A stretch of DNA of 64,000 nt from CBDAQD01 sp965275905 (GCA_965275905.1 CBDHYJ010000059.1:1-64000), one strand, 5' to 3'. Positions 18,701 through 28,152 are shown, counted from the stretch's first letter. Notes: a model not told the origin generated them from the sequence alone. Numbers and translations are program-made.

Positions 18701-18712
18701 ATCAAGCCCACT

Positions 18713-19168
18713 CTAGCGTTTTCGCGGGCCGCGCCAGTCCGGTGCGTGGCCGTCGCCCGATCCGCGGAACCGCGGCAGGTCGTCGAGGATTTCGCACCAT
18801 TCCAGTTGCTCGCCGGCAAAAACGTGACCGCGGGGTGCCCAGTCGCCTGGCTTGTCCATCGCGGCGGCGTAGAGGTGAATTTCGCCGGGAAATCTGTCGG
18901 CCTCGTAGGAAACCGGGCTCCCGCAGATGCCGCAGAACGCGCGTCGCACGCCCGGATTGGATTCGAAGACCTGAGGCGTCTCTCCGGTATGGCGGAAGCG
19001 GTCTGACGGGACGCCGATGAACGCGGTCGCCGGCGACGACGTATTGCGGCGGCACGTGTCGCAATGGCACCAGGCGGTCCAATTCGGCTTGCCGTCGAAG
19101 CTGAAGCGCACGGCGCCGCAAAGGCACCGGCCCGAGTGCGTTACGGTCTCCTCTGTATGCCCGGTCAT
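18713..19168 (-). CDS. GFA family zinc-binding protein
   Basis: 151 residues with the zinc cysteines of the glutathione-dependent formaldehyde-activating (GFA/CENP-V) fold: GRCLCGAVRF, WCHCDTCRR and FCGICGSPVSY. Most members have unknown reactions and are wrongly called formaldehyde-activating enzymes. It lies 21 bases downstream of the methyltransferase gene on the same strand and is probably cotranscribed with it. Confidence 0.88.
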   Translation of the reverse strand: MTGHTEETVTHSGRCLCGAVRFSFDGKPNWTAWCHCDTCRRNTSSPATAFIGVPSDRFRHTGETPQVFESNPGVRRAFCGICGSPVSYEADRFPGEIHLYAAAMDKPGDWAPRGHVFAGEQLEWCEILDDLPRFRGSGDGHAPDWRGPRKR

Positions 19169-19189
19169 GTGCTGCGATCCCCGTCCGTT

Positions 19190-19852
19190 TCAGGTTTTCA
19201 GGTACAGGCAGTACAGCCCGTCTGGCGGCCCGTCACGGAAGTACCGGTCCGCGGTCCGTTCAACCTGCTGAAGCGCGCCGTGCTTCTCAAAGCGTTCAAA
19301 CGCGTCACGGAAACCGAGCGGTTCGAAAACGTCCTTGTGGATCGTACAGGCCAGCAGACCTCGCGGTTTAAGCACCCGGATCAACTCGTCGAGCGCGTCC
19401 GCCCCGACATGGCCGAGCGTGAAGGTCCCGGTCGAGATGATGGCACCGTACCGGCCGCTGCCGATCTCAAGGTCCTGCGTGATATCGGCTTCGAAAAGGT
19501 CCGCAAAAATCCGCCGCTGACGGGCGACATCAAGCATGCTGGCGTTGATGTCGATCCCGTCTATCCGGCTGAAACCCAGGTCGGACAGGTAGCGGCTGGT
19601 GAGGCCCGTGCCGCAGCCGACATCCAGAATAAAGGCCGATCTGTCTTCCAGATGGCCGGCGAGCTTTTCTGCAAGCCTCTTCGGCGCCACATACCCGAGC
19701 CCTGTTTCCATCTGCTCGTCGTAGGCGTCGGCCCACTGGTCGTAGAAGCTCATGGCGTCTTCGAGCGTCTTCAGGTTGTAGGCCTGTTCGAGGAACGCGC
19801 GCGATGTCGGGTTTTCCGGTTTGGGGTGGCTGTCTTGCATTACGCAGTTCAT
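19190..19852 (-). CDS. Class I SAM-dependent methyltransferase
   Basis: 220 residues with SAM motif I FILDVGCGTGLTSRYL, the acidic residue in IDGIDINASML, and GAIISTGTFTLGHVG as motif II/III. N-terminal residues (LEQAYNLKTLEDAMSFYDQWADAYDEQM) match the small-molecule methyltransferases with a tetratricopeptide-like lead. Acceptor unknown. Confidence 0.87.
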   Translation of the reverse strand: MNCVMQDSHPKPENPTSRAFLEQAYNLKTLEDAMSFYDQWADAYDEQMETGLGYVAPKRLAEKLAGHLEDRSAFILDVGCGTGLTSRYLSDLGFSRIDGIDINASMLDVARQRRIFADLFEADITQDLEIGSGRYGAIISTGTFTLGHVGADALDELIRVLKPRGLLACTIHKDVFEPLGFRDAFERFEKHGALQQVERTADRYFRDGPPDGLYCLYLKT

Positions 19853-20053
19853 GAAGCTTTTCGACTGTTCCGAATGCTATGCCTGTCTGCGTGGTCCGGT
19901 CCAATCGAAATTGATCGATTCTTCATTAACCGATCTTATCGGACCATAAGAAAATGCAATTGGCGGTGGGTTAAATCGTTATAAACATAAATCGATTACG
20001 GTCCTGGCCGGCTGGGACCGGGGTGTCCTGAACATTTCTGTGCTGGAGAGGGA
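19853..20053. promoter_or_regulatory. AT-rich divergent promoter region
   Basis: A 200-base gap between divergent genes, clearly richer in A and T than its surroundings. It holds the inverted repeats AATCGA/TCGATT and GGTCCG/CGGACC (about 19895-19945). Likely carries promoters for the methyltransferase (minus) and the HD-GYP protein (plus); no specific factor can be named. Confidence 0.4.
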
Positions 20054-21127
20054 ATGTCCGGAGCAATCCTGATTGTAACCGATCATCCTGAGCGGTCATC
20101 AATTCTGCATAAGGTAATCTCGCGGAAATACAGCGCGGAGATGCTTGATTTCGGGACGCTGGCGCGTGACTGGGAGCTGCCGGAAGGCACGCCAATGGTG
20201 ATCCTGAACCTGCGCCTTGTTGACAAGAAGGTGCGGGATTTTCTCAGCCGGGTCCTCGATGACGCTCCGGCGCGTCCAGCCGTCTTGAGCATTGTGGAGG
20301 GCAACTTCAAGGACGAGTCCCTCTCCGCGCGGGCGATCGGCGTCTCCAACGTCTTGCCTCCGACGTTCGACTTCGGCGCTCTGAACGACAACATCAAGGA
20401 GCATCTGGAAACGCATGTCTCGGGCAGGTGGAGCAGCGAGCACGGCCAGGTCTATCCTGCGCTGTCCCAGGTTCTCGAGATCAATAATCTGGTCAAGGAT
20501 GCGCTCGGCGGTGGCGGTCCGCTGCCCAAGGAGAGCATCGACGAGTGCTGCGATACGGTCGTCGATGCACTGTCGGCGGCAGGTGGGTTATCTCAGTGGT
20601 TCGACGCCCTCAAGATGCACCACAGTTATACGCACCGCCATCTGATGACCGTGTGCGGTCTCGCGGTGGCGTTCGGTCTGCATTTCAATATGCCCCGCAA
20701 GGAGCTGTTGACGCTCGCCGTGAGCGGCCTGATGCATGACATTGGCAAGGCGAAGATCCCGATCGAGCTGCTCGACAAACCGGGCGCGCTTTCCGACAAG
20801 GAGCGCGCCGAGATGGAGAAACATGTCGAATACAGCCATGAGATCCTTGCTGCGGACGGCCGGTTCGACGACCAGATCCTCGACGTCGCGAGACATCATC
20901 ATGAGTGTCTCGACGGCTCCGGCTATCCTGACGGCCTGATCGACGATCAGATCAGCAATCTGGTTCGCGTCATGACCATTGTCGACGTCTATTCCGCACT
21001 GCTCGACCAGCGTTCCTACAAGGACGAGATGTCGCCGGAGGAAGCCTATGACGCGCTGCTGTCCATGGACGGCAAGCTCGATATGGACTTCGTAAAGGCG
21101 TTCAGGCCGGTGGCCCTGGCCAGCTGA
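20054..21127 (+). CDS. HD-GYP domain protein, possible c-di-GMP phosphodiesterase
   Basis: 357 residues. Residues 1-120 resemble a receiver-like or unknown sensory domain (ILIVTDHPERSSILHKVIS...), but without the normal phosphoacceptor pattern. The C-terminal HD-GYP domain has HDIGK (His228-Asp229), HHHE (281-284) and DGSGYPDG (287-294), so both HD metal site and GYP signature are present. Such proteins hydrolyse cyclic di-GMP. A clean ribosome site (GAGAGGG) precedes the ATG at 20054. Activity likely; the input signal is unknown. Confidence 0.88.
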   Translation: MSGAILIVTDHPERSSILHKVISRKYSAEMLDFGTLARDWELPEGTPMVILNLRLVDKKVRDFLSRVLDDAPARPAVLSIVEGNFKDESLSARAIGVSNVLPPTFDFGALNDNIKEHLETHVSGRWSSEHGQVYPALSQVLEINNLVKDALGGGGPLPKESIDECCDTVVDALSAAGGLSQWFDALKMHHSYTHRHLMTVCGLAVAFGLHFNMPRKELLTLAVSGLMHDIGKAKIPIELLDKPGALSDKERAEMEKHVEYSHEILAADGRFDDQILDVARHHHECLDGSGYPDGLIDDQISNLVRVMTIVDVYSALLDQRSYKDEMSPEEAYDALLSMDGKLDMDFVKAFRPVALAS

Positions 21128-21157
21128 GACTTCGATCTCCGCCTGATCTGCGCCGGC

Positions 21158-22015
21158 TCAGCGCCAGACCCCGACATAGTGCATCTTGCCGCCTTCCTGC
21201 CAGCATTCGATGTCGCGCAATTTGGCGAAACTGTTGCCGTTATTGTCGATCTCGATCCATTTGCTCAAGATGCCGGGCCAGCTGTCGAAACGGTGCAGGG
21301 CATGATTGCCGCTGCCAGCCCGCCATATTCCGGAAAACCAGGTCTTGCCGCCGCTGCGCGAAACGCCGATGTCGAGCAGCCGCCGGTTTTGATCGGAAAG
21401 CGATTTCCACCTGTCGACGAATTTTGTCCAGCTGCCGTAGCGGTACAGCGCCTCCGATCCTGATCCTTGCCGCCATACGCCGGTAAACCAGGTTGTGTTG
21501 CCGCGCCGGGTCTCGTCGAGATCGATCAGTCTCAAACCCTTCTTGCGCATGTCCTTCCACTTCGTGACCATCGCGCTCCAGTCCGACAGCCGGTAAAGGG
21601 CATGCGGTTTGCTGCTTCCGCGGTAGACCCCGGTAAAGACGGACGTGTTGCCTTCCGGCCCGTCGCTGAAGTCGGCCAGCCGCAGCTTTTCGTCAGCCTG
21701 CTTTTTCCAGTCGTCGGTGAACGCCTTCCAGTTGCCGAGCCTGAAAAGTCCGTAGCCGCCTTTTGCCGGACGCCAGACGCCGACGTACCACGTCTTGTTG
21801 TCGGCCGGGTCGCGGCACTCCTGAAAGTCGATGAGCCGGATGTCGTTCGCGGCGAACGCCTTCCATCGGTCGACAAACGCATTCCAGGACCCGTGGCGCT
21901 CCAGGATGGAATCCCTGCTGTTTGCCAGCGCCGGGCCTGTCAGGCCGATTGCAAGGATCAGACAGCCTGCAGCTGTGACCGGCCGCAATCCTCTTTGGGT
22001 AATCGGAAATCGCAT
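21158..22015 (-). CDS. Secreted protein of five Trp-rich tandem repeats
   Basis: 285 residues with a signal peptide (to about residue 31, ending ALANS). The mature part is five repeats of about 48 residues with the pattern W..F.DRWK......LRLIDF........TWFTGVWR.GSG.HALYR. The repeats resemble the bacterial tandem repeat domain (BTRD1/polyglycine-hydrolase-like structural repeat) that often accompanies beta-lactamase-like enzymes, but no enzyme domain is present here. Probably a periplasmic or secreted binding protein. It is convergent with the HD-GYP gene. Function unknown. Confidence 0.8.
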   Translation of the reverse strand: MRFPITQRGLRPVTAAGCLILAIGLTGPALANSRDSILERHGSWNAFVDRWKAFAANDIRLIDFQECRDPADNKTWYVGVWRPAKGGYGLFRLGNWKAFTDDWKKQADEKLRLADFSDGPEGNTSVFTGVYRGSSKPHALYRLSDWSAMVTKWKDMRKKGLRLIDLDETRRGNTTWFTGVWRQGSGSEALYRYGSWTKFVDRWKSLSDQNRRLLDIGVSRSGGKTWFSGIWRAGSGNHALHRFDSWPGILSKWIEIDNNGNSFAKLRDIECWQEGGKMHYVGVWR

Positions 22016-22320
22016 CGCACCCTCCTTACATTCATGACGTTCAGTGAAAGGACGGATTCACGGGCGTTAAGATGCCTTGGTGGTTTCGGTCGGCCGCTTC
22101 CGGGGCAGCGCATTCGCTCAAGTCGCGAATTGGCCCCGGGCCTGCGTCTCGAAACGCGAGCCACCTGCGAACCCAACCCTGCCGCCACTCTAGCGGCGGC
22201 GGAACCGGGCGCTGTGGCAAAAGTCACTTCACCGCGGATTGAGGCAAATCAAGGCGGCCTGACACAGGGACGTCCAGATGGGCGCGTACCATGTCGAAAC
22301 CGTTGTGAGGATCTTTTCCC
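22016..22320. other. Intergenic region between divergent genes
   Basis: About 305 bases between the divergent secreted repeat protein and the Pat-like gene. I see a short inverted repeat GCCGCC/GGCGGC (22181-22186 and 22195-22200) but no convincing gene, RNA or known regulatory motif. It should contain both promoters. Confidence 0.4.
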
Positions 22321-25002
22321 ATGGGGCCGAGCCTGCTTGACACACTGTTCAACCCGACCTCCGTTGCCGTCTTCGGCGCCAGCGATTCCGGGCGCTCGGT
22401 TGCGTCCAAAGTGTTCGAGAATCTTCTGGCCGGCGGCTTCGAGGGGCCGATTGTGCCGATCAATCCGAAATATGAAACTGTGAGCGGCCGGCAGTGTTAT
22501 GCATCCGTTTCCGACCTCAAGGAGAGTGTCGATCTCGCCGTCATCGCGACCCCGGCGGCAACGGTGCCGGGGATCATCCGCGAGTGCGGAGACGCCGGCA
22601 TTCACAAGGCCGTTGTGCTCTCGGCGGGCTTCCGGGAATCCGGCGCTGAAGGCGAAGCCCGGGAGGCCGATCTGATTGACGCGGCGCGGCATGCCAACGT
22701 CCGCTTCATCGGCCCCAATTGCGTCGGTCTCGTGCGGCCCTGGATCGGTCTCGATGCCACATTCCTCAAGTCGAAGACGCCCAAGGGCGGCCTGGCACTG
22801 GTCTCGCAGTCCGGAGCGCTGTGTTCAGCCATATCGGACTGGGCGGAGCCGCATCATCTGGGCTTCTCCGCCCTCGTGTCGCTGGGAAACTCGGCCGACA
22901 CGGATTTCGGCGACGTTCTCACGTTCCTTGCGACTGATCCGAAGACCGATGCCATCCTTCTTTATGTCGAGGGCATCAGGGACGCCCGGTCGTTCGTCAG
23001 CGCGTTGCGGATTGCATCGCGCCTGAAGCCCGTGATCGTGCTCAAGACCGGGCGCCACACGCAGAGTTCGAAGGCGGCAAGCACCCATACCGGTGCCCTG
23101 ATCGGATCGGATGCGGTCTTCGATGCCGCGCTCGAGCGGGCGGGCGCGGTCCGCGCGCAGACCTTCGGCCAGCTCTTTGCTGCAGCCGAGATCCTGTCGG
23201 CGAGCACGCGTTCCGGCGGGCGCCGGCTGGGCATCATCACGAACGGCGGCGGGGCAGGGGTGCTTGCAGCCGACAAGGCCGGCGATCTCGGGGTCGATCT
23301 GCCTCAACCCGAGCCTGGCACGATTGAAACGCTTGCGAAGGTTCTTGGCGCCCACTGGTCGAAGGGCAATCCGGTCGACATTCTCGGCGATGCTACACCC
23401 GACGTGTACGGCACGGCTGTGAAGGCCTGCCTCGAAGATCCCAACTTTGACGGTCTGCTTGTCATGCTGACGCCGCAGGCCATGACCGAAGCGAAGGACG
23501 CTGCTGCGTCCATGCTGAAAGCGATCCCGGAAAAGAACCGCAAGCCCGTTCTGGCCTGCTGGATGGGCGAGACTTCCGTGGCGGACGCCCGCAATCTCCT
23601 CAGCTCAAGCGGCGTTCCCGACTTCACGACACCGGAGAAGGCGGTCGAGGCGTTCTCCTACCTGGCGCGCCACGAATTGAACCGGACACTGGCTCTTGAA
23701 CTGCCTGGTCCCACCTCGGAGCTGGAAATCCCGGATCTGGAGGGCACGCGGCTGATCATCGAAGGAGCCATGGCCGAAGGCCGGGAGATGCTGTCGGACA
23801 TCGAGTCCAAGGCGGTGCTTCGCGGTTTCCGCATTCCCTGCAACACCACCATCGAGGCGGACAGTACATCCAAGGCCCTGATCGCGGCCGAGACTCTTGG
23901 CTTTCCCGTCGCCATGAAGATCAATTCGCCGCAGATCACGCATAAGTCCGATGTCGGCGGCGTTCGGGTCAACATCATGAGTGCAGCCGACGTCACGGCC
24001 GCCTATCGCGAGATCACGGAACAGGCGGCCGAAGCCCGGCCGGATGCGGAAATTCTCGGCGTGACCGTAGAGCCGATGGCGAAGATCGAGGACAGCCGCG
24101 AGCTTGTGGTCGGGACCAGCCGCGACCCGGTCTTCGGGCCGGTCATCCTGTTCGGTGCGGGCGGCACAATGGTCGAGGTGCTGGCCGACAGTGCCGTTTC
24201 GCTTCCGCCGCTGAACGAGGTTCTGGCGAACCGGCTCATCAACCGCACCCGCGTCTCGCGCCTGCTCGATGCCTTCCGGGACCGGCCCGCAGTCGACCGG
24301 TCGGCAGTGATCGACGTCCTGCTGCGGATTTCGGACCTGGTCTGCGAGTTTCCGGAAGTCGAGGAACTCGACATCAATCCTCTGTTTGCCGGCCCCGGCG
24401 GCGTCATCGCCGTTGATGCGCGGATCAGGGTCAAGCGCCCGCCGGCGCATCTCGGCCGCTACGACCACATGGCGATCGCGCCTTACCCGCGCCACCTGGT
24501 TCAGAACGAGCTGCTGGTGGACGGCACGCCCCTCACGATCCGGCCCATCCGTCCTGAAGATGCCCAGAGCGAGCAGGCCTTCGTCCGCGACCTGTCGGAC
24601 GAAGCACGCAAGTTCCGCTTCATGTATTCGATGAAGGAACTCTCACCGACAATGCTCGCGCGCTTCACGCAGATCGACTACAGCCGCGAAATGGCGCTTG
24701 TCGCGATGGCGGAGATCAAGGGCAAGCCGGTCCAGTGCGGAGTTGCGCGCTATGTGATCAATCCGGACCAGACGAGTTGCGAGTTTGCGGTCGTCGTGTC
24801 GGACCGTCTGCGCAACCAGGGCATCGGCACCCGGCTGATGAAAGCGCTCATGGATGCGGCGCGCGATCATGGCCTGAAGATGATTGAGGGCATGGTGATG
24901 TCCGGGAACCAGTCGATGCTTCAACTGATGACGGAGCTTGGCTTCAAAACGAGCCGATCCGCGGAGGACCGGGATCTGGTGCGGGTCGAACGCTGGCTCT
25001 AG
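22321..25002 (+). CDS. Pat-like protein lysine acetyltransferase (ADP-forming acyl-CoA synthetase fold + GNAT)
   Basis: 893 residues. Residues about 1-450 form the CoA-binding/ligase part of ADP-forming acyl-CoA synthetases (SVAVFGASDSGRSVASKVF, FIGPNCVGL, LVSQSGAL, STHTGALIGSD); about 480-700 form an ATP-grasp domain (PVAMKINSPQITHKSDVGGVRVN ... ELDINPL); and the C-terminal 170 residues are a GNAT domain (FAVVVSDRLRNQGIGTRLMKALM). This is the architecture of Pat/YfiQ enzymes that acetylate and inactivate acetyl-CoA synthetase. It probably regulates acyl-CoA ligases. Active-site integrity of the ligase half is uncertain, as in other Pat proteins. Confidence 0.9.
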   Translation: MGPSLLDTLFNPTSVAVFGASDSGRSVASKVFENLLAGGFEGPIVPINPKYETVSGRQCYASVSDLKESVDLAVIATPAATVPGIIRECGDAGIHKAVVLSAGFRESGAEGEAREADLIDAARHANVRFIGPNCVGLVRPWIGLDATFLKSKTPKGGLALVSQSGALCSAISDWAEPHHLGFSALVSLGNSADTDFGDVLTFLATDPKTDAILLYVEGIRDARSFVSALRIASRLKPVIVLKTGRHTQSSKAASTHTGALIGSDAVFDAALERAGAVRAQTFGQLFAAAEILSASTRSGGRRLGIITNGGGAGVLAADKAGDLGVDLPQPEPGTIETLAKVLGAHWSKGNPVDILGDATPDVYGTAVKACLEDPNFDGLLVMLTPQAMTEAKDAAASMLKAIPEKNRKPVLACWMGETSVADARNLLSSSGVPDFTTPEKAVEAFSYLARHELNRTLALELPGPTSELEIPDLEGTRLIIEGAMAEGREMLSDIESKAVLRGFRIPCNTTIEADSTSKALIAAETLGFPVAMKINSPQITHKSDVGGVRVNIMSAADVTAAYREITEQAAEARPDAEILGVTVEPMAKIEDSRELVVGTSRDPVFGPVILFGAGGTMVEVLADSAVSLPPLNEVLANRLINRTRVSRLLDAFRDRPAVDRSAVIDVLLRISDLVCEFPEVEELDINPLFAGPGGVIAVDARIRVKRPPAHLGRYDHMAIAPYPRHLVQNELLVDGTPLTIRPIRPEDAQSEQAFVRDLSDEARKFRFMYSMKELSPTMLARFTQIDYSREMALVAMAEIKGKPVQCGVARYVINPDQTSCEFAVVVSDRLRNQGIGTRLMKALMDAARDHGLKMIEGMVMSGNQSMLQLMTELGFKTSRSAEDRDLVRVERWL

Positions 25003-25101
25003 AGCGAGACCCAACAATTGCGCCAGATCAATGCCGCGTCTGCCGGAATACCGGACTCTCGACCGTAGCGGACGATCTGGGGGTTGAAGGGAGAGGCGGA
25101 T

Positions 25102-25494
25102 ATGCTCGAAATCGCACCGGAAAAAGTTGGCCATATCATTGTGCGGGCGCGTGAAATCGACGCCAAGGTCGGAGCCTGGGACTCGGCCGGCGACGAAGCG
25201 GACGCGGAGACCATTCTTGAGCACCGAAGCGGAGATGCCACGGAAAGCGAGCTCAAGGCCTTCATCGCGGATCTCAATGTTGACGAGAGAGTCAGCCTGG
25301 TGGCGCTGATGTGGATAGGCCGCGGCACTTACGAGCCTGAGGAGCTGCCACAGGCCAAGGCGACGGCGATTGCAGAAAGCGTCAACCCGACCGAGGACTA
25401 CCTGCTCGGCGAACCGATGCTCGCCGATTACCTCGAAGACGGTCTCGACAAGCTCGGAATATCCGTGGAGGACGCCGAAGAAGGCATTCTTTGA
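25102..25494 (+). CDS. DUF3775 family protein
   Basis: 130 residues, acidic. MLEIAPEKVGHIIVRAREIDAKVGAWD, ELKAFIADLNVDERVSLVALMWIGRGTY and SVNPTEDYLLGEPMLADYLEDGLDKLG match the DUF3775 family of alphaproteobacteria, which has no known function. The ATG at 25102 has GGGAGAGGCGG directly upstream; a TTG at 25084 in the same frame is rejected. Confidence 0.87.
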   Translation: MLEIAPEKVGHIIVRAREIDAKVGAWDSAGDEADAETILEHRSGDATESELKAFIADLNVDERVSLVALMWIGRGTYEPEELPQAKATAIAESVNPTEDYLLGEPMLADYLEDGLDKLGISVEDAEEGIL

Positions 25495-25607
25495 CGGCTG
25501 TGGCTCCGAGTCGTCGCGAAATCGGAAACTCGTGGAAAAACAGAGACTAATGCCGGACTGTTGACAGCCGGCGAAGGCTGCCGCTTGCAATTTTGCCCGT
25601 GTTGATA

Positions 25608-25633
25608 TAAATAACTGACCAGTCAGTTATTTA
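25608..25633. promoter_or_regulatory. TetR-type operator (26-bp perfect palindrome)
   Basis: Arms TAAATAACTGAC (25608-25619) and its exact reverse complement (25622-25633) flank the two bases CA. It ends 7 bases before the tetR start at 25641. The TGACCAGTCA core is typical of AcrR/CecR-type regulators, so autoregulation of the tetR-efflux operon is likely. Confidence 0.78.
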
Positions 25634-25640
25634 AAGAGCG

Positions 25641-26276
25641 ATGCAGAGAGCAAGAACAGACCAGGCCAAGGACGAACGCCGGCAGGCCTTTCTCAACGCA
25701 GCCCTCGATGAGTTTTTCGAGCGCGGCTTTGCCGCCGCGCGCATGGACGACATCGCGAAGCGCGCCGGCCTCTCAAAAGGCGCGATTTATCTCTATTTCG
25801 ACTCCAAGGAAGCGCTGTTCACGGAGTTGGTCGAATCCATCGCGGTTCCGAACGTGGAACGGGTCATTTCGGTCGTCGAAACCGTTCCATCAGCCACCGA
25901 GGCGCTGCGGGGCGCCATGGCGATCGCCCCGCAGATCATTCGGCAGACTCCGTTGCCGCGTATCGCCAAGATCCTGATCGCGGATGCGGGCGCATTTCCG
26001 GATGTCGTCCGGGGATATCGCAGGAACGTTGTGGAAAGGGGATTGGCGGCCATCGCCGCGCTGCTGGAACGGGGTGCGGCTGAGGGCGAGTTCGAGATCG
26101 AGGATCCGCAGCTGACGGCCCGCCTGGTGGTCGCGCCCATGATCCTCTCCGCCATCTGGACAGTCGTATTCGAGATTGATCCGGAGGCGCGGATGGACGT
26201 CGCGGCCCTGTTCAAATTGCACGAGCGCATGTTGTTGCGGGCGCTTTCGGCGCCCGGGAAAGGCGTGTCATGTTGA
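25641..26276 (+). CDS. TetR/AcrR-family regulator of the efflux operon
   Basis: 211 residues with an N-terminal TetR helix-turn-helix (MDDIAKRAGLSKGAIYLYFDSKEALFTELV) and a C-terminal ligand domain resembling the CecR/AefR-like group. It is the first gene of an operon with a membrane-fusion protein, an ABC ATPase and an ABC permease, the same set as E. coli cecR-ybhGFSR. Its stop overlaps the next start. A perfect palindrome just upstream is its probable binding site. Inducer unknown. Confidence 0.92.
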   Translation: MQRARTDQAKDERRQAFLNAALDEFFERGFAAARMDDIAKRAGLSKGAIYLYFDSKEALFTELVESIAVPNVERVISVVETVPSATEALRGAMAIAPQIIRQTPLPRIAKILIADAGAFPDVVRGYRRNVVERGLAAIAALLERGAAEGEFEIEDPQLTARLVVAPMILSAIWTVVFEIDPEARMDVAALFKLHERMLLRALSAPGKGVSC

Positions 26277-27229
26277 GTTCGATGATTTCAAGGCCAGTCG
26301 CAGCAGTCCTGCTGGCGCTTGGTCTTGCAGCCTGTGACGATCCGGCGTCGGAAGCCACATTCACCGGGTATGTCGAAGCGGAGTTTGTCTACGTCGCGGC
26401 ACCGGATTCAGGCTGGCTGGCGAAGTCACAATTGCGGGAAGGCGACGATGTCGAGAAGGGCAGCGTTCTCTTTGAGCTGGATCAGGATCGCCAGAAAGCC
26501 GAAGTCGCGGAAGCTGCCGACAGGCTCAATGAAGCCGCCGCGCAGGCACGCGACATGTCGACCGGCTCCCGCCGCGAGGAGATAGCGGCCCTTGAGGCGC
26601 AACTCCGCGAAGCCAAGGCGTCGCTGGTACTGGCCAGGGCGGAGCGGAGCCGCTGGATGGAACTGGTCGCGCAAGGTTATGCCTCCAAGGCACGCGGTGA
26701 TCAGGCCGATACCGAATATCAGACAGCTTCGGCAAAGGTCCGCACCGCCCAGGCCAACATCCGCGTGGCGCGCCTGGCCGGGCGTGACGCGGCGCGCGAT
26801 GCCGCGAAAGCCAAGACAGACGCCGCCGCGGCCGTGCTTGCCCAGGCTGAGTGGCGGCTTGGACAGCGTACGGTGAAGGCCAGGGTCGGCGGGCGGGTGG
26901 AGGACGTGTTCCATCGCGCCGGCGAGTTCGTCACCGCGGGCTCGCCTGTCCTGGCACTGCTTCCGCCGGGAGCGCTCAAGGTCCGGTTCTTCGTGCCGCA
27001 AGCCCGTTTGTCCGACGTCACTCCGGGCAAACCGGTTGAGGTTCTGATCGACGGCCGGCAGGACCCGGTGTCGGCGAACATCTCCCACGTTGCCCGCGAG
27101 GCGGAATTCACGCCGCCCGTGATCTACAGTGTCGGCTCCCGGGAGAAGCTCGTGTTTCTGGTTGAAGCGCGGCTTGACGACCCGTCCGCGGCAAGGCCCG
27201 GCCAGCCGGTCGACGTGAGGCTGCCATGA
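26270..27229 (+). CDS. HlyD-family membrane-fusion lipoprotein (YbhG-like)
   Basis: 319 residues. The signal peptide ends in a lipobox, GLAAC with Cys22, so this is a lipoprotein. A biotinyl-lipoyl-like half (GYVEAEFVYVAAPDSGWL, LREGDDVEKGSVLFELD) is followed by a long alpha-helical hairpin (about 75-195, rich in Ala, Glu and Arg) and the second lipoyl half (VKARVGGRVEDVFHRAGEFVTAGSPVLALL). It links the inner-membrane ABC exporter to the periplasm or outer membrane. Its end overlaps the ATPase gene by ATGA. An ATG at 26282 is an alternative start. Confidence 0.92.
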   Translation: MLSSMISRPVAAVLLALGLAACDDPASEATFTGYVEAEFVYVAAPDSGWLAKSQLREGDDVEKGSVLFELDQDRQKAEVAEAADRLNEAAAQARDMSTGSRREEIAALEAQLREAKASLVLARAERSRWMELVAQGYASKARGDQADTEYQTASAKVRTAQANIRVARLAGRDAARDAAKAKTDAAAAVLAQAEWRLGQRTVKARVGGRVEDVFHRAGEFVTAGSPVLALLPPGALKVRFFVPQARLSDVTPGKPVEVLIDGRQDPVSANISHVAREAEFTPPVIYSVGSREKLVFLVEARLDDPSAARPGQPVDVRLP

Positions 27230-28152
27230 CCGATCTCGCGATCAATGTGCGGGGGCTGGTGAAACGCTTTGGTGACAAGACCGCCGTCGACGGCGTTGAT
27301 ATTCAGATGCCGCGCGGTCAGGTCTGGGGTTTTCTGGGTCCCAACGGTTCGGGCAAGACGACCACCATCCGGATGATCTGCGGGCTTCTGCACCCGACCG
27401 AAGGCGAGGGCGAGTGTCTGGGCCACGACATTATCCGGGAGGCGGCGAACATCAAGCGCCAGACCGGCTACATGACCCAGAAATTCTCGTTCTGGACCGA
27501 CCTGACCATCCGCGAAAATCTCGAGTTCGTCGCCCGGCTCTACCAGATGCCGAACCTGCACCGCCGCGTCGACGAAACGCTCGAAACGCTCGGCCTGGAT
27601 CACCGGCAGCACCAGATCGCAGGCGCGTTGTCCGGCGGCTGGAAGCAGCGGCTTGCGCTGGCTGCCGTCACAATGCACGAACCGAAGCTCCTGCTGCTCG
27701 ACGAGCCGACAGCCGGCGTTGATCCGCAGGCGCGCCGCGACTTCTGGGACGAGATCCACAGGCTGTCCATGGCCGGGCTCACGGTTCTGGTCTCGACCCA
27801 TTACATGGACGAAGCAGAGCGCTGCGACCGTATCGTCTATCTCGCCCATGGCCGGCTCGTCACGGAAGGCCGCGTGGCCGAGATTGTCGCGGATTCCGGC
27901 CTCGTGACGTTCAGGGGGCAGGGCGACGGCGTGCGCGAGCTTGCCGAAGGGCTGGAGAAGGAGCCGGGCATCGAGCATGCGGCCTATTTCGGTGCCGCCC
28001 TGCATCTGAGCGGTCCGGACCGCGCCGCGATCGAGCGGGCGATCGCAAAGGCCGGCCGCGACGACGTGCTCTGGTCGGAGGTCGAGCCCAGTCTCGAGGA
28101 CGCCTTCATCGCCCTGATGGCACGGGTCGGAACCGACGAAAGGCTCCACTGA
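27226..28152 (+). CDS. ABC exporter ATP-binding protein (YbhF-like, single domain)
   Basis: 308 residues with Walker A GPNGSGKTT (39-47), the Q-loop in YMTQKFSFW, signature LSGGWKQRLALA, Walker B LLLLDEPTAGVD and the H-loop VSTHYMDEAE. This is the DrrA/NatA type of ATPase with a C-terminal extension. E. coli YbhF carries two ATPase domains; this one has a single domain and would act as a homodimer. Coupled by overlap to genes on both sides. Confidence 0.94.
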   Translation: MTDLAINVRGLVKRFGDKTAVDGVDIQMPRGQVWGFLGPNGSGKTTTIRMICGLLHPTEGEGECLGHDIIREAANIKRQTGYMTQKFSFWTDLTIRENLEFVARLYQMPNLHRRVDETLETLGLDHRQHQIAGALSGGWKQRLALAAVTMHEPKLLLLDEPTAGVDPQARRDFWDEIHRLSMAGLTVLVSTHYMDEAERCDRIVYLAHGRLVTEGRVAEIVADSGLVTFRGQGDGVRELAEGLEKEPGIEHAAYFGAALHLSGPDRAAIERAIAKAGRDDVLWSEVEPSLEDAFIALMARVGTDERLH

